Shown: positions 33,786 through 46,660 of the stretch, piece by piece
Layout of the letters: each line of letters starts with the position of its first letter
Numbering within the stretch: the first letter of the stretch is position 1
Source: Gnetum montanum
Taxonomy: Eukaryota; Streptophyta; Gnetopsida; Gnetales; Gnetaceae
NCBI GenBank assembly: GCA_015680685.1
Contig: MNCI01007659.1
Span: forward strand, 468,514 to 532,513
Reading direction: 5' to 3'
Length of the DNA: 64,000 nucleotides
Notes under the pieces: generated by a model
The model's input: only the letters and a program-made list of their open reading frames with translations
Databases searched by the model: none
Told to the model about the DNA's origin: nothing
Position numbers and translations under genes: made by a program

Positions 33786-35989
33786 CCCCGAAGACTAGCA
33801 CTTTATGGGTTGGCAAATCAAAAGAGCATTGAGCATTTGAGCCTCCTAAGCATCCCCAACACTCCTGCATCTGAGCATCTAAGCTTCACCCCTTAGTGAT
33901 TACTGCAACGTAGTCCACCATTGCACTAGTAGAACATGGCGATAGCCAACCCAGTAGGTTCAACCTCTCTTGCAGTTGCTAGCTTTGCATTCGAGACATC
34001 TTAGAGACTATGATTGCACTGCTACACTACCACTATGCCTACCTAATGCCACACACCATTATCACCTTCTATTTAGCAAAAGTTACACTCCCAAGTTTTG
34101 GGGTAGTGCATTTCTTTATTCTCAAACTCTATTTCATTTATTTTCTAAGAATTTTTCTCTATTATTAAGCATAACTCTTATAGTTTCTCAACTATTCAAC
34201 ACATATTTACACGTTCGCATCACTATTTTTGGGCTAAGACTCTCTGCTATGCCCTCGCTTATTGTCTCGATGTCTGCACGTAACACTCCATAAACGCTTC
34301 TCACACAGTTGTTTTAACATCACATAAGTCCCTATCAAATTGACAAGACCATTTGGAGCACCTCATTTCAATTTCCTAGCATGGCCCTCTCACAAATTCA
34401 GGGTTAGGCTGTATGCCCATGAACCTCTTGATGTTCTAACCACTAACTTTTTTGGACATTATAATTTTTTGTGCTAGAAGGAGGGCCTCCCATTCCTTCA
34501 ATGTTCAAGGATAGTCCCATGTGTTTTTTGCACCTCTATCACTAGCAGTAAGCTAGCATAGACATAACACCCTTGTGGACCTACCATGGCAATAGCTGAA
34601 TCATAGGCCAACATAGGAGTTATCTACATTTTGATTAGTGTAGATTGGTCCTAATTATTGATTTCCTTGGAACCCTATAGGATGAAAAGCCCAACTGTCT
34701 CTGCCATGTCAAGCTTTAAGTGTTCTAAAGAATGTAACAACCCTTTCGAGTGTAACAAGCGTAATGCCAGAGATAGTCATTTTTTCACAATATTTCTAGA
34801 GTTAGTCATTTTTTTCCTATGTTCATAGTTTACATACTTAGCCGTTTTCTTTTAATGTTTTCTGCACTTCAACATTTTTTGCCCCACCTTCTTTTCTTAC
34901 ATTTTTTTCTACACAGCAACATCAATCTTGTTAACACCTCAACCTCTACCCTAAGGATGGAGATGGCTCATCCCATTCAATAGGTAGAAGACATTGAGCA
35001 ACCGCTCAACCCTATATGACCACAATGGTATTCTCTTAGAATACATCACCAATCGCCTAAACACAGGGCATTGGATGATAAATGATATAATTTCCTTTAT
35101 GCAAAGCTTCAGGTAGGCCTATCATTAGACTACTAAGAATTGTGAAGCATTGTTTGGAAATCATTCATTGAAATGGGAAGGAGTTTTTTCCCACCCCTGA
35201 TGTGATCATCCCACTCATTGACAACTTTAAATGGATCCTAGACCAACTCATTAGGGTGAGCAAGCCGAAAGAACAAGATGCGATGTTAAACTATGATGAG
35301 CCCCTGCAAGATGGGTAGGAGGAGTTTGAGTCCAGTTTGAACAATGGTATTTCATTCTATGCCTCTGTTAAACAGCCTACCTCCACTTTTGTGCCACACT
35401 AGTCACAGTCCTCTACCTTCTTTGAGGTAGTAGTGACACTTCCACAACCTAAGTCTCCACTTGTGGTAGCTAGCAACTAAATCCTGCATGCACAACAAAG
35501 TGTAGGACCTTTTGCCTCTTTCCCCTTTGTCATCTCGTCATGGTTTGTACAACCTTTCCTACTAGCATCTATGATGCCAACACTTCCATTTTTACACATA
35601 GCGCTCATATCTCAGCCATAGACAGGTCATGTGCCCTTTATCCTAGCCATCTCAGTAGCACCGCCAATAACAGCCCAAACCTCAACCACGTGGTGGGCCA
35701 CAACCTCTGTACCCATGGTATAGTTGTCACACATGTCGCAATACATGCAATAGTAGACTTAACAAGCATAACATGTGGTGGCATTGCCCACAACAAGGCT
35801 GTGGACTGCTCTGACAACACCACCACTAGGATAATCAATGTAGCCCTCTACGACATCTCCAAGTTTGGACTAAGCATTCCAACTCATCCAAACTCTCATG
35901 GAGGAGGTTAGGTGGCTTAAAGCGGCCAACTTGGAAATAGTCCATGTGATAGACTTCTATCAAGATGATCCCATCAATCCTGCAGTCCT
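33786..35989 (+). other. LTR and leader region of E6
   Basis: No clear coding frame until about 35990. Open frames at 33970-34293 and 35540-35911 carry no recognised domain; the latter may be decayed gag N-terminus. No primer-binding site was recognised. Confidence 0.35.
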
Positions 35990-37040
35990 ACCACTAACTT
36001 TGCCTCCTCTGGTCCAACTCCCCTAACTAACGAAATACAACGGTGAGGGGGATCCAAACGCCCACTTGGTAACCTTCCATTCTAAATGCCTGCTTTTGCA
36101 AGCATGGCTTCATGCAATCATCTGCATCTTTGTCATGTTCCTAATTGGCAAAGCTCTTGATTGGTACCATGTGCTCCCTAGAGCCTCTATTGCAACTCTA
36201 GAGGAGCTGTTAAACTAATTTGTAACTTGCTTCAACTATAACTTGAAGCTAGAGGCCACCCTAGACCAACTGATGAACATCAAACAAGGGGCACTAGAGC
36301 TAGTGCAAAAATTTATACAATGTTGGAGTGCCTCCCTCAACAAAATTTATGAGCCGATAGCTGAAACTCACCTGCTAGCTATCTTCAAGGGTGTAGTAAA
36401 TGACCTTATCAAGTCAAAACTGTACTACTTAGCCTCGCATTCTCTTAGCCAATCTTTTGCTCAAACAAAGAGCATACAAGATGTGACAAAATCCAGTAAG
36501 AACCCAACCTATGTGGCATACAAAAATGCACATACAAAAAAGGAGAAAGAAAAAGGAAAGGCAACAACAATCGTTGCAGCTATGGCCAATGTAGCCAAAC
36601 CCAACAACACTAAGCCAATGGCTAGGGAACCTAGAGCCTTGACTAATAACAACAAGGCATTAGGTTATTGCACCATGGGAATCAACCAGCCTACATCATC
36701 GATGATCATGGGGCAGGCTCCCTAAAGGCCAAACTATGAGTGCAAGGATCGCTCAAAGTACACCCCCTTACCCATCAAGCTATTAAAGCTCCTAGATTAG
36801 TTGGTTAGTGTTGGGGCATTCAACACAAACAAATATTTGAGGATAAAAAAAATGCCATGAGAGGTATTGTGAGGTCCTCATAAATACTTCTACGGTAATG
36901 CCAAATGAGCCCCTGGTCCCTAAGAACTTTAGGTTGGACCAATTTTGCAACTACCACCAATTACATGACCACAACACAAACTACTTCTTAGCATTGAAAG
37001 ATGACATTCGATGCATGATTGATTAAGGCAAACTGGTCCT
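35990..37040 (+). pseudogene. E6 gag relic (retrotransposon gag domain)
   Basis: Reads KYNGEGDPNAHLVTF (about 36035-36080), then CIFVMFLIGKALDWYHVLP, a good match to the retrotransposon gag domain (Y-x-G-x2-DP-x2-HL ... F-x2-L-x-G-x-A-x2-W). A 160-codon open frame (36243-36725) continues to a lysine-rich tail. A zinc-finger-like CNYHQLHDHNTNY..ALKDDI follows near 36946-37010. In Tat-like gag this is C-x2-H-x3-GH-x4-C; here a Y stands for the last C. Multiple stops are present. Confidence 0.75.
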
Positions 37041-37859
37041 TGATGAAAGTAGTCCTATACAGCTAGAAAACCAATCCATGAAGGTCTACAAGGACCCACT
37101 CAATGTTAGCGGTGCTATTAGTGTTGATGACGATGTAGAACTGGCACATGAACCATTTGTGGCTCATGCGTCATTTGATGACATTGGGGCCTCAACATCA
37201 ACTAGACCATAGTTCCCTTTCATCATCAAAGCACCATCTGAGTGCCCATGACACCTTTTATGGTTAGGGCCTCGCAGCACATTGCAACGATGGCAACCCA
37301 AACACCTTTTGTCATTAGGATGCCAAAATGTGCAGACCCCCCACCTGCCTGGGGTCCAGTGGTAGGAACTACATCACAACCTACCTACCCAAAGAGATGT
37401 TATGAGCATCTAACTAACAAGATGATTAGGAAGCACATGGAGCTAGGTCCTCTTAATCCCACCTCCTTGTTAGCTATCCCCATGGCCTCATCGTCTTAGG
37501 CCACCAATGCTAACACAAACTATTGACAGACAAGTGCAAATGCTCGAAGGCCCACCACACAACCAAAAGTCAAATCTCTTCCCTGGGAGACTTGTCTCTT
37601 AGGGTGCATGGAGGAGGTAAAGACCACCAAATAATAGATGGTGGAAAATATTTTTTAAATGCGTTGGTGCAAGTTAAATAGGCTTTAAAATAGAAAAATA
37701 CCACTTTGAGCCTATATGAATTGAATATGACCTCTTCTACTCATCACGAGGCATTGGTCCACATGTTGGCATCTATTCCTATTAAGGAAAATATTCCAAC
37801 ATAAGAAAAGGCCATCCATGCCATAATTCTCCCACTTGCAACCAAAGAGTCAAGGTCAA

Positions 37860-38355
37860 CACCCTTGACATTTTGTGATGAGGTAGTTAAGGTTAATTTT
37901 GAAAAGGGCCAAGTAACCAGTGCACCAATGTTTATAACAATTCATGTAGGCCAATAAAAAATTCGTAGTGTACACATTGATGATAGGCTGACAACTAATG
38001 TCATCCCATTTCCCATCATCAACAAGCTTGGTCTGGTTGACCAAATCAAGCCAACAACAATAGCATGCTTGAAATCCTTCATTGGAGCACATCTGGTTGT
38101 AAAAGGAATAATACAATAGATTTTGTGGTAAGGGAGAAATTCCCTACTAATGTTGAATTCATTGTGGTTGAAGAAATTCCTGGATTCAAGCTAATCCTAG
38201 GGAGGTCTTGGCTAGCCCAACTACGAACTATTTCTTCACCCATTCACCAAGAGATCCACTTACCCTATGAGGGTGGACAGGTGGTAATCTTTGGTGACAA
38301 TGTAGCCCCTCTAACCATTAATAGCATAAATACCAAACAAGGGTTGAAGGTATAA
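37860..38355 (+). pseudogene. E6 aspartic protease relic
   Basis: The active-site region reads VHIDDRLTTNVIPFPIINKL near 37970-38030. The expected D-D/S-G is D-D-R, so the glycine is lost. The C-terminal half is an open frame (38065-38355) with NTIDFVVREKFPTNVEFIVV and LILGRSWLAQL, matching the I-LGR-x-WL end of gypsy proteases. No reverse transcriptase follows. Confidence 0.75.
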
Positions 38356-39117
38356 TTCTTTGAAGATGCATTGCCAGCTCTAAGTGAAGGTTAATATTGT
38401 TCTACTAATATTAAAAAACCAAGCGAGGCAAGCGACCTCCCTGAGGGAGCTCTCTAGGAAAAATTTCCATTCTCTGTAATAGAGAAAGGTCTAGAGGAAT
38501 ACCTTCTTGTGTCTCCTAGGCCTTACACACCACATAACCTGCATTGGATTAGGAAGCACCTACATGACTAAGGCATTTCCTTAGTTCGCTTGCATGTTTA
38601 ACTTGTCCTTTGTCCTTTGCTTGTACAGCTACAATTACATTATTGCTTACATCCTACATTAGTGGTATCATTTCTTTAGTTTGTGTGGTTTCATTTATCT
38701 TTTTCAATAAAAAAAAGAAGAAAATGAAACTCAAAAAGTCCTTAAACTATTGCATGACCTTCCAAGGCCTAAAATTGGCAACCAATTTCCTTTTAAGCAA
38801 AGGCTTGAAATGGCCTTAAACTAGCAATGGCCCAAAATGGCCTTTAAACTAGCAATGGCCCTTTCACCATGGCCTTAAACTGGCATGGGGCTCATAAGGG
38901 GCCTAATTGCATCAATCCAATCATAAGTTAAAATTACAACAACATTACATGAAATATAACAAAATGAGAAGCAAATAATTATCACATTTCCATTAAATTA
39001 TCAATAAGATATATAGTTAAAGTTTACATCCAAAACATGAAATATCCAAAAAGCACAAAATTACTTGATAGTAGGGCTACATTTTAGGCATCCTAGCCTA
39101 CAATGTGCATTAAGGGG
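38356..39117. other. Region between E6 protease and the antisense pseudogene
   Basis: A short coding-like trace remains at 38488-38575 (EEYLLVSPRPYTPHNLHWI). After that the DNA is non-coding and holds the repeat array 38812-38910. Confidence 0.4.
38812..38910 (+). repeat. Loose 29-bp-type tandem repeat
   Basis: Units beginning GGCCTTAAAC or GGCCTTTAAAC start at 38812, 38839, 38871 and 38900, spaced 27, 32 and 29 bp. The core is the reverse complement of the 18589-18762 array. Fainter traces occur from 38765. Confidence 0.7.
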
Positions 39118-40640
39118 CTAGGGCTCTTCCTCTTCCTCTTCATTTGCTACTCCGCTAAGTCCCATGCCATTACTCAAAACCTACATCAAATAAAAATAAA
39201 CAATAAATTAGTCAAAAAATGAGGTGAAAACCAAAATTATAATAAAGTAAACAAAAATAAGGCAAATTAAACCAACCTGAGAAGGACCCACATCCATGTC
39301 TAGGGGCATCCTGTCAAGGCTGGCCTTTAGGCGTAGGAGGATTTCATCCTTCGAAAACTGTGTTCAGTCCTCCTCGCCAAGGTCAATGCCCATGAGGGTT
39401 TTCCCTTTTTCTATGGCCATCAATGAAGGTGGCCCTGATGAGAACATTACAAAATTCACCTCTCTGAAAGGTACAATGATCTATCTTTTCGAGGACTCAC
39501 TCATCACTACATTACTCACAAATAGCTTGTAAGCCTATGTAGCACCAATTGCGTCAAGAAATATCTCTTAGCATTGACACTCCACAAACTCATCTCTATA
39601 CTTTTTGTGGTACGCTTCATGCTCTTACTTGTAGTGGTTCTTGTGATTCTTTTTTGTTTGTTCCCACTAGTACACTTTCACACTATAGTCCATCCAGTCT
39701 TGATTTTTTTATGCTAATAGGTCCATCTGTAACCATTGCTCAATAACCTCTTCGGTGGCCTCATTCTTACCCTGAATAGTTGACCAATACCTGGCATAAT
39801 TAATTTCGACCATCCACCAACTATTTTCTAGCTTGTCACATGCTTCCAAGAAGTCATAACAAGATTGTTGGTCCTCCAATCTTGCCTCCTGGTTTTCCCC
39901 CTTTTCCTAAAGCTCCTAGACCTATCTCCATAGGTGCTCATTGACATGCATGCACTCCCACAATGCTCATGCGAAGTACAGTGCACGACGAGGTACTTAC
40001 TCCACTTTGATGGAAAACTCAAGTATGACATTGACCTAGACCACTCTGTTTAGAGCCCATTTAAGCTGCAAGGCTTTTATTCCATAATAGGTGAAATAAC
40101 ATTAGTCACAAAACAAACAAAAAAATCAGTAGAAAAAAGAAAAGATAATGATAATAAAATAAATGTACCAATCTCAGGGTATGTCTATTTGATGCGATCT
40201 ATCATATCATCCACGATGCCTTGAATGAGGGTAAACTTATCTAGAGTCTCCATTCACAGTTGTGTATAGAAGGTGGATGTTAATGTCGGATGTTCAGTTG
40301 AAGCATCAGCTGCTACAACATAACATACTTTGTGATCGTCAAGCAACCAATAGCCACGGAGAGAAAAAAATCCACAAAAAAAATAAAAAAAACAACACAA
40401 CAAACATGGAAATGCAAAGCTCCTACCCAACAAGCTCTCAAGTGTGAGAGCGGGAGGATCTCCCATCTACACGCTATCAAAGAAATGCTCAAACTTACCC
40501 TCTTTGAACTACAACCCTTCTTCCTTGAGTTACTACCCAAAGTTTGTTCAATGATTCTTAAGTGTGAAAATGACCTTAACAAACTTGAAAAAGAATGTTT
40601 CCTAGAACTAGAGTCCTTGGTGTTAAGAAGCATTCAATGA
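39118..40640 (-). pseudogene. Four-exon spliced pseudogene of unknown function, antisense to E6/E7
   Basis: Not recognised as a known family. Exons on the minus strand: exon 1 from about 40640 to 40499, exon 2 40309-40169, exon 3 40073-39277, exon 4 39180-39118 (ending GVANEEEEEEP then TAG). The introns are 189, 95 and 96 nt, all GT-AG. Introns 2 and 3 both contain TGACTAAT about 27-30 nt before the acceptor. Phases agree at every junction (1, 1, 0). Exon 3 is 265 codons without an indel but with 13 stops (7 TAG, 4 TAA, 2 TGA), each one C-to-T step from Q or R codons. The frame is glutamine- and charge-rich and coiled-coil-like in its first third, and includes ENSWWMVEINYARYW. The 5' end is cut by the junction with E7. 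It may be an antisense extra ORF carried by a Tat-like element, or a captured or overrun host gene. Exon 1's frame is the least certain. Confidence 0.7.
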
Positions 40641-42398
40641 GATTAGGATGACCCTCATAACACAACCTGTGTTAGCCCTTCCTAACTTCTTGAAACCATT
40701 TGAAGTTCACATACATTCTTTGAATGAGATGATTGGTGGGATTCTTTTACAAGAAAACCATCCCATGACATTCAAATTGAAGAATTTAAACCAAACTGAA
40801 TAGTTGTGGTTAGTTCATAAAAAGGAGACATTTTCTGTTATGCATTATTTTCGCACATGGTGATACTATCTTCTTTGTGGTTCCATGGTAGTCAAAACTA
40901 ATAACATTGCCATGAGATACCTTCTCAATTAGTCTAAGTTAAAGCCAAAGGAAGCTCGATGATTGGGAATGTTACAATAGTTTGACCTTTAGTTTTTTTA
41001 TCAGCCAAGCAGGTAGAATGTGATTATGAATGCTTTAAGCAAACATCTATAGGTGAACTCAATGGAAGTTATGGGATAGCCTAATAGCTTTTGGATGATG
41101 ACTAGTCATGAACTCTGACAAAATATCAAGGATGGATTGTAGCAAGATTAGCATGCTAAGGATTTATTGAAGTTATTCCATGATTGAGGTAACTTGAACT
41201 TTAGCATGAAAAATGGCCTACACATATTTAAGCAAACTCAAGTCTATGTTCTTAATTGAGATTCATTGTATTCTCATATCATGGATGAAACCCAAAGCAT
41301 CCTTTGGGCTATCCATTTAAGTCACAATCATATAGTTGCATTAGTGAAACTATAGTTCTATTGGCCAAATTTGGGAGTCGATCTGGCCATTTTTGTACAA
41401 AGTTGTTTGGTCAGTCAACAAGAAAAAAGTTCAAATGAAAATCTAGGAGGTCTGCTTCACCCCTTAGAACTTTTGGAGTTACCATGAAAGGTTGCTTCCA
41501 TCAATTTCATCACATGATTTCCCATAGTACAAGGATATTCTACCATCCTTGTAGTTGTGGATAAGTTCTCAAAGTATGCCATATTCATCTCGTGCTCTAC
41601 TCATTGCACAATTGAGGATTAGACATCCTTGTTCTTCAACAACGTCGTGCACTACTCTCAATTCATAGGGGATTTTTAGCAAAAAACAATTTCAAATGTT
41701 AGGAATAAAGCTATGAATGTCCTTAAGGTATCATCCTAAAATAAAAAAGTAGACGAAATGGTTCACTAGTGTTCTTAAAGAATATCTTCAACATTTTATC
41801 CAATTTGCTCAAACAAACTGGTTAACCTCATTACTTGTGGCATAGTTTAGTTATAACATTTAGAAATCATTAGCCACAGGATTCTCTCCTAAAGAGTTAG
41901 CTTTGGAGATGGAACCATTAATTTCTTATCTGGTGAAAACTTTCTATTAAGGTTTTAATCCTTTAGCATATAAATTCATCAAGTCCTAGGTGGATTGTAT
42001 CCAAGCTACTAGATTGTACTTGAAATACTCTATCCAACACATTAAAAAGCAAGCAGATAATCAGAGGAAGTCACTGGAGTTTATAGTTGGAGAATGGGTA
42101 TTGGTAAAGATGGATTATGTGGGCCAGATGAGGCGAAGGAAGGGTAGTAGCCATAAATTTCTTAGATGTTATGATGAACCTTTCAAGGTCCTTGCTTGGG
42201 TCAATCTGGTTGCCTACACATCATAACTATCAAATTTTCTAGTAAAATATCATACAATATTCTATGTGTTTATACTCAGAAAGTTTAATCTTGGAGGTGC
42301 TAACTCCTTTATAATTAGGTCCAAGAAACCTCCAAACATCAAAGTAGTGAAAAGTCAATAGATTCACTCCATTGTTGACATGCACACAACAACATGCA
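40641..42398 (+). pseudogene. E7: chromovirus pol relic (RNase H, integrase, start of chromodomain)
   Basis: Starts abruptly in the RNase H domain (VLALPNFLKPFEVHI, then KLKPKEAR) and runs through H2C2 (about 41330-41410, FYWPNLGVDLAIFVQSC). The integrase core follows: PWKVASINFITWFP, with the first catalytic D changed to N, then VVVDKFSKYAIFI. Next comes the open frame 41990-42226 with EFIVGEWVLVKMD and RCYDEPFKVL, the post-integrase G-D-W-V-L motif. Chromodomain sequence begins near 42320 and is cut at 42398 by E4, resuming at 53806. Many stops make it inactive. Upstream RT, protease and gag are absent. Confidence 0.8.
42394..42398. repeat. Target-site duplication of E4, left copy
   Basis: ATGCA immediately before the E4 5' LTR, matched exactly by ATGCA at 53806-53810 after the 3' LTR. 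Confidence 0.9.
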
Positions 42399-43532
42399 TG
42401 TTAAACCCCAAAATTCCTAGTTTTAAAATCTTAATTACATAGTGTTAATTATTTAATTAGTGTTTAACTAATATTTATTTTAGTTATTTTAATCTATTTT
42501 AGTTTATTATAGTGATGATTATTAGTTTATTATTATTAGATTATTATTAGTTTATTAGTTTTTATATACTAAAGACTCAAACCAAAGGCATAGGTTTTGT
42601 TGCTAGGTAACCATGTGGTGGTAGCTGAAGAATCCAATTCCTTGATCTATACTGGTGTTATGTTTTTTGGTTTCTAGTTTTATTTTTGTAGCAACAACAA
42701 AAATGCACATTGAGGATTTATGGCAGTAATGGAGCTACAACTTGGATACTGGTGCTACAATGTGGATGTGCCACTCCATTAACCAAGTTCTTTGACCATG
42801 CAACTATAACTGTTTCCTATACATTATAGTGAATGTTACTTGCGTGAGCGGTGGTAGTGGACATTATAGTGAACATTACCTATGCAAGTAGTGGTAGTGG
42901 ACATTATGCATTGGTAGTAATTGGCATGGCCATTATGCATAGGTGGTGGCTCCTCATGTGCCAAACCAATCCTCGTAAATTCGTTGGCCAAATGTGACGA
43001 AGGGGGAGAGAATAAAAAAAAAAGGATATGAAGAAATAGAGAAAGTATACTATTAAGAGAACCATGCCAAATTAGAATTTTTATTTGTACAAAAAATTAT
43101 CAAGGAAGAGTGTTGAAGCTTTGTAGCAATTAACAACCAACAATGTTTTAAAATTGTGAAGTTGTTACACTACGGAGACAACAAAACAAGGTCATAAATT
43201 AGGTGATGTCTCCTTTGTAATCTTCTTTATTTCTCATAAATTTATTTAAATTCAATTTGGTTTAATTGATTGTATTCATCTTTGAACTTAATGTTAGAAG
43301 TTACAGTTAATATTGTTGATTTTACTTATGGGTAACATCCATAAGTGTGGTGTTCTCAGTTGAATCTAGATCTAATCGTTGGTTTTATGTCTTGATGATC
43401 TTTTGACTTTAAACTATTCCTCCATGGGATACGACTGACGGGTTAGTCACAGAAAAGGTGAAAATTTCTACAACAAAAGAAACAAACATAAATATTAAAG
43501 GTATCTAACACTGAATCTTGCCTAGCTCATCA
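42399..43532 (+). repeat. 5' LTR of E4
   Basis: 1,134 bp, TGTTAAACC to CTCATCA. Matches 51976-53805 once the solo LTR there is discounted (1,127 bp). Contains a short internal tandem repeat around 42825-42905 (TAGTGAA(T/C)(G/A)TTAC...GGTAGTGGACATTA). Confidence 0.92.
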
Positions 43533-43535
43533 ATT

Positions 43536-43553
43536 TGGTGCCATTGCCAAGGA
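43536..43553 (+). promoter_or_regulatory. Primer-binding site of E4 (tRNA-Asp type)
   Basis: TGGTGCCATTGCCAAGGA matches the tRNA-Asp complement at 14 of 18 positions, with four transitions. It lies 3 nt inside the 5' LTR end. Confidence 0.85.
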
Positions 43554-43837
43554 GGCCAAAAGAGTTAATCACCATCAAGAGTTCTATATGTTTTAATTTC
43601 ATTTTGTAATTTCATATTCCAAGTACATTTTATTTTATTTTATTTTATGCTTCTTTTATTTAAGTAATTTTATAAATGGTTTTTTTACTTATTTTTCTTG
43701 CATTAAAAAATCCAAAAATAAGGAAAAAAACCTAGGAATCAACTCCTCTTATCATAAAACCAACTAAAACTGTTTAAAAAGTTTTAATTAAAGCAATTAT
43801 AGTAGGAGTTTATAAATTAATTTATAAATTCTTAGAA

Positions 43838-46494
43838 ATGGTAGCCCATGAATGTCCTAATGAAGAATGTTCTTGTTAAATCAAACCAACAAAGCAACCA
43901 AAGAAACCAACACAAATTCAACATTCTATGAGCACTCTTAGCCTTCATAAACATACAAAAGCCACTCACAAACAAGACCAAGAGGAACCAATACAATCAA
44001 GATCTAATTTTTCTTCCCCTTTGACAACACAAAATCCCAAAAAAAAACACAACATAAGTTTTTCATATTTTTTAATCCTCTATTTGATATTCCAACTATG
44101 ACCATGAGTTCAACTATGAGGGCAGGGTTTCAAAACCTAAGTACGATCCCAATATCAACTTATGTAACCAAAATTTAAGGTATTACCCAACTAGTAAGTA
44201 CTTTGAATTTTCAAACTCCACCACCAATCTCTATTTCGATACTAAATCCTATAATAACCCCAATAGTAACCTCTACTTACATGATGGGATCATCTTCACA
44301 TCATACACCTCCCCCATGTTTCTTAGGTTCAATTCCTCTCTCCTTTAGTAGTTTGAGTTCTAATGTTCCAATTGTTTAGCCCTACCCAAGACAAACCCTT
44401 AGGGAGTTATTGAATCAAAGAACATCCATTATACCTTAGGGACCATTAGTCTTTTCACAAGTGATAAGTGGCGAGGTACCCCTATCCCCAACCATACGAA
44501 TATGAGCGTTCACGCACGATACAGTTGAACTCCAAGGATTAAGTGTTTATGCGCTTACACAAAACAAGGATGGGTTATGCGATCATTGTCTTCCCAAGCT
44601 TACTTGTAAGGAACAATTTTATGATTAAGTAAACTTGAGGTATATAATTTTTATGCTTTTTATCTTTTCTCTCTTAATCTCCTAAGTGTGTGCAATGAAA
44701 AGATTTAATTAACTAATGAATTTTTTGTAACTTTAATATAAATCAAATCCTAACACTAGCATCCGTTCCCACTCTTCGGACACATCTTGGACCAGTGTAA
44801 CACTACTAGGATTACAAAATGCTAGTCGTTATTTGGTTACCAATTGTTCCATGTATGCTCAAAGTGGTCGTGCTGAGTGTGCTAATTCATTGATAATTAA
44901 CATTTTAATAGAAATAACACCAATTAACTATTGAAAGCATCAAATAATAGTAAATAACATGAAATGCAATAATTAAGCTATTCTGAATGTTGCAAGGTTT
45001 ATCATAAAGTTCATCTTTATTTTCGGTCACAAGGTGTGCTTGGGTACACAATGCTCGAACAAAGATTCATTTACTTTATGACTCCTATTGCAGACACTTA
45101 GAAATAATTCTAACTCTAAAAAGGAAAAACTACAAGAGTTCAGCTAAGGGACTAAAAACTGACTTCCAACCCAAGCAACCCTATCTCTTATTTATAGCCA
45201 ATGAGACAGGTTCTGATATCACATGCCTGATATCGCTTTGGCACCTCCAATATCACGTATCTAATATTGAGGGTCCGATATCAAGGGTCCAATATTGTGA
45301 CACATCAACAAGGAAGAGATGTAGAGGTTAAAAATATCTATTTATTACCTATCTTTAAAGGGACAAATGATAAGGATTTGATTACCCACATAAGAGAATT
45401 TGAAACAACATTAGTCAAGTTGGTAGATTAGAGGATAGAACTAAGATGATTGCCTTTTAATCAACCTTAAAGGATAAAGTTGATTTTTGGCTACGAATCC
45501 TTAGAACACAAATTAGTTCATGAGTTGAATTTAAGAATGCTTTTCTACAAAGATTTCTTTCTAATGATAGGTTGTATTCATTAAGGAAGAAATTAATAAG
45601 TTTTATGAAACATGAGGATGAAGACTATGGGAATACCTTTGATAGATTTAAAGGATTATACTTAAAAAAAATCCAAACCATGGATTCCTAGCCCATCAAT
45701 TAATTCAAATATTTGTAGAAGGCTTATTACCTTATTGTAGGAAAAATGTTGACTTTGCATGTGAAGGAAATATTTTAAATGTGACCTTGAAAGATGGTTG
45801 GAGAATCATAGATTTGTTAGTAGATCAAAGTAAACATTGGCCAAAATCCAATATTATGCAAGGCATGACTCAACAAACAAAACAGTTAAATAAAAAAGTG
45901 GATGAGTTGACATGATTAATTAAAAAAAATGCTCATAGAATTCAAGAAATGTGCAACATTTGTGAGAGTCCCCAACATGACCAAACAACCTACCCAGCCT
46001 TGTTCTATTGTCAAGAAGAAATGCAAGAGTCAGTAAAGGCTTTTCAAGAATTTAAGAGCCAACCAACAATGAACTTTCCTCCATGACCATTTTACCAACA
46101 AAAATATCCTCAAAATAACTTTAGATCATTTAAGAATCCAACTAATGAACACTTGGATAAACTCACCCAAAGCCTTACTTCCTTCATAGAAGAAATTAGA
46201 AAATTCATAAATGATACTAAAAGAAGATTTCAGGACTTAACAAAAAATGAATTGCCATCCCAACCTAAACCAAATCCTACATCTCAAAGAAAGGGTAAAG
46301 AGCAATTACATTCCATCACTACAAGGAGTGGGAAAAAAATTAAACCTAAACCCCAAAAGAAGGTGAGATTTCACGAGGTAGGAACACAAGAAGAAATTCA
46401 ACCACAAATAGTAAATGAGAAAGATCAACCAACTAGGAAAAAAGAACAACCATTACTCTCTAAGAAACCAATTTTACCTCTTTTCCCTAAATGA
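43838..46494 (+). pseudogene. E4 gag relic, split by a solo LTR
   Basis: The first part (43838-44461) reads MVAHECPNEECSC and then a basic, T/Q/K-rich N-terminus. A solo LTR of 846 bp follows, and the gag continues from 45313 through the core. Near 45955-46010 a C-x2-C...H remnant (CNICESPQHDQTTYPALFYC) marks the zinc-knuckle position. The C-terminal open frame 46153-46494 is basic and coiled-coil-like (LTSFIEEIRKFINDTKRRFQ). Gag would assemble the particle. Stops and the insertion prevent expression. Confidence 0.7.
44462..45307 (-). mobile_element. Solo LTR of the E3 type inside E4 gag
   Basis: 846 bp, starting TGATAAG and ending CACATCA on the plus strand, homologous end to end with the E3 LTRs in the same orientation. 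Flanked by exact 5-bp duplications ACAAG (44457-44461 and 45308-45312). No internal element sequence is present, so it is the product of LTR-LTR recombination. Confidence 0.92.
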
Positions 46495-46660
46495 GTACAA
46501 GAGGATTTTACAACTAAATCCCATCTTGAAAAAATGTTTAGTGAATTGTATTTGCATATTGCTTTAGAACAAGTAGTAAAAGACACACATCTTTACTTCA
46601 AATACTTAAGGGAATTATGCACTAGGAGAAGAAAGAAAAATAATTCCTAAATAGCTTTAT

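Larger units (their letters stand above)
33712..38910 (+). mobile_element. E6: Tat-like gypsy relic, gag-protease only
   Basis: Begins at the right edge of E3 with promoter-like LTR sequence. It continues through gag (35990-37040) and protease (37860-38355) and ends with loose 29-bp-type repeats (38812-38910). No RT or integrase follows, so pol is deleted. E2 has pol plus the same repeat but no gag. The two are plausibly complementary fragments of one family; that is inference. Confidence 0.55.

Noticed and set aside
40254-40633. Two overlapping minus-strand frames of 70 and 106 codons read as stand-alone genes
   Set aside because: They read through intron 1 of the antisense pseudogene; the hydrophobic stretch is translated intron pyrimidine tract.
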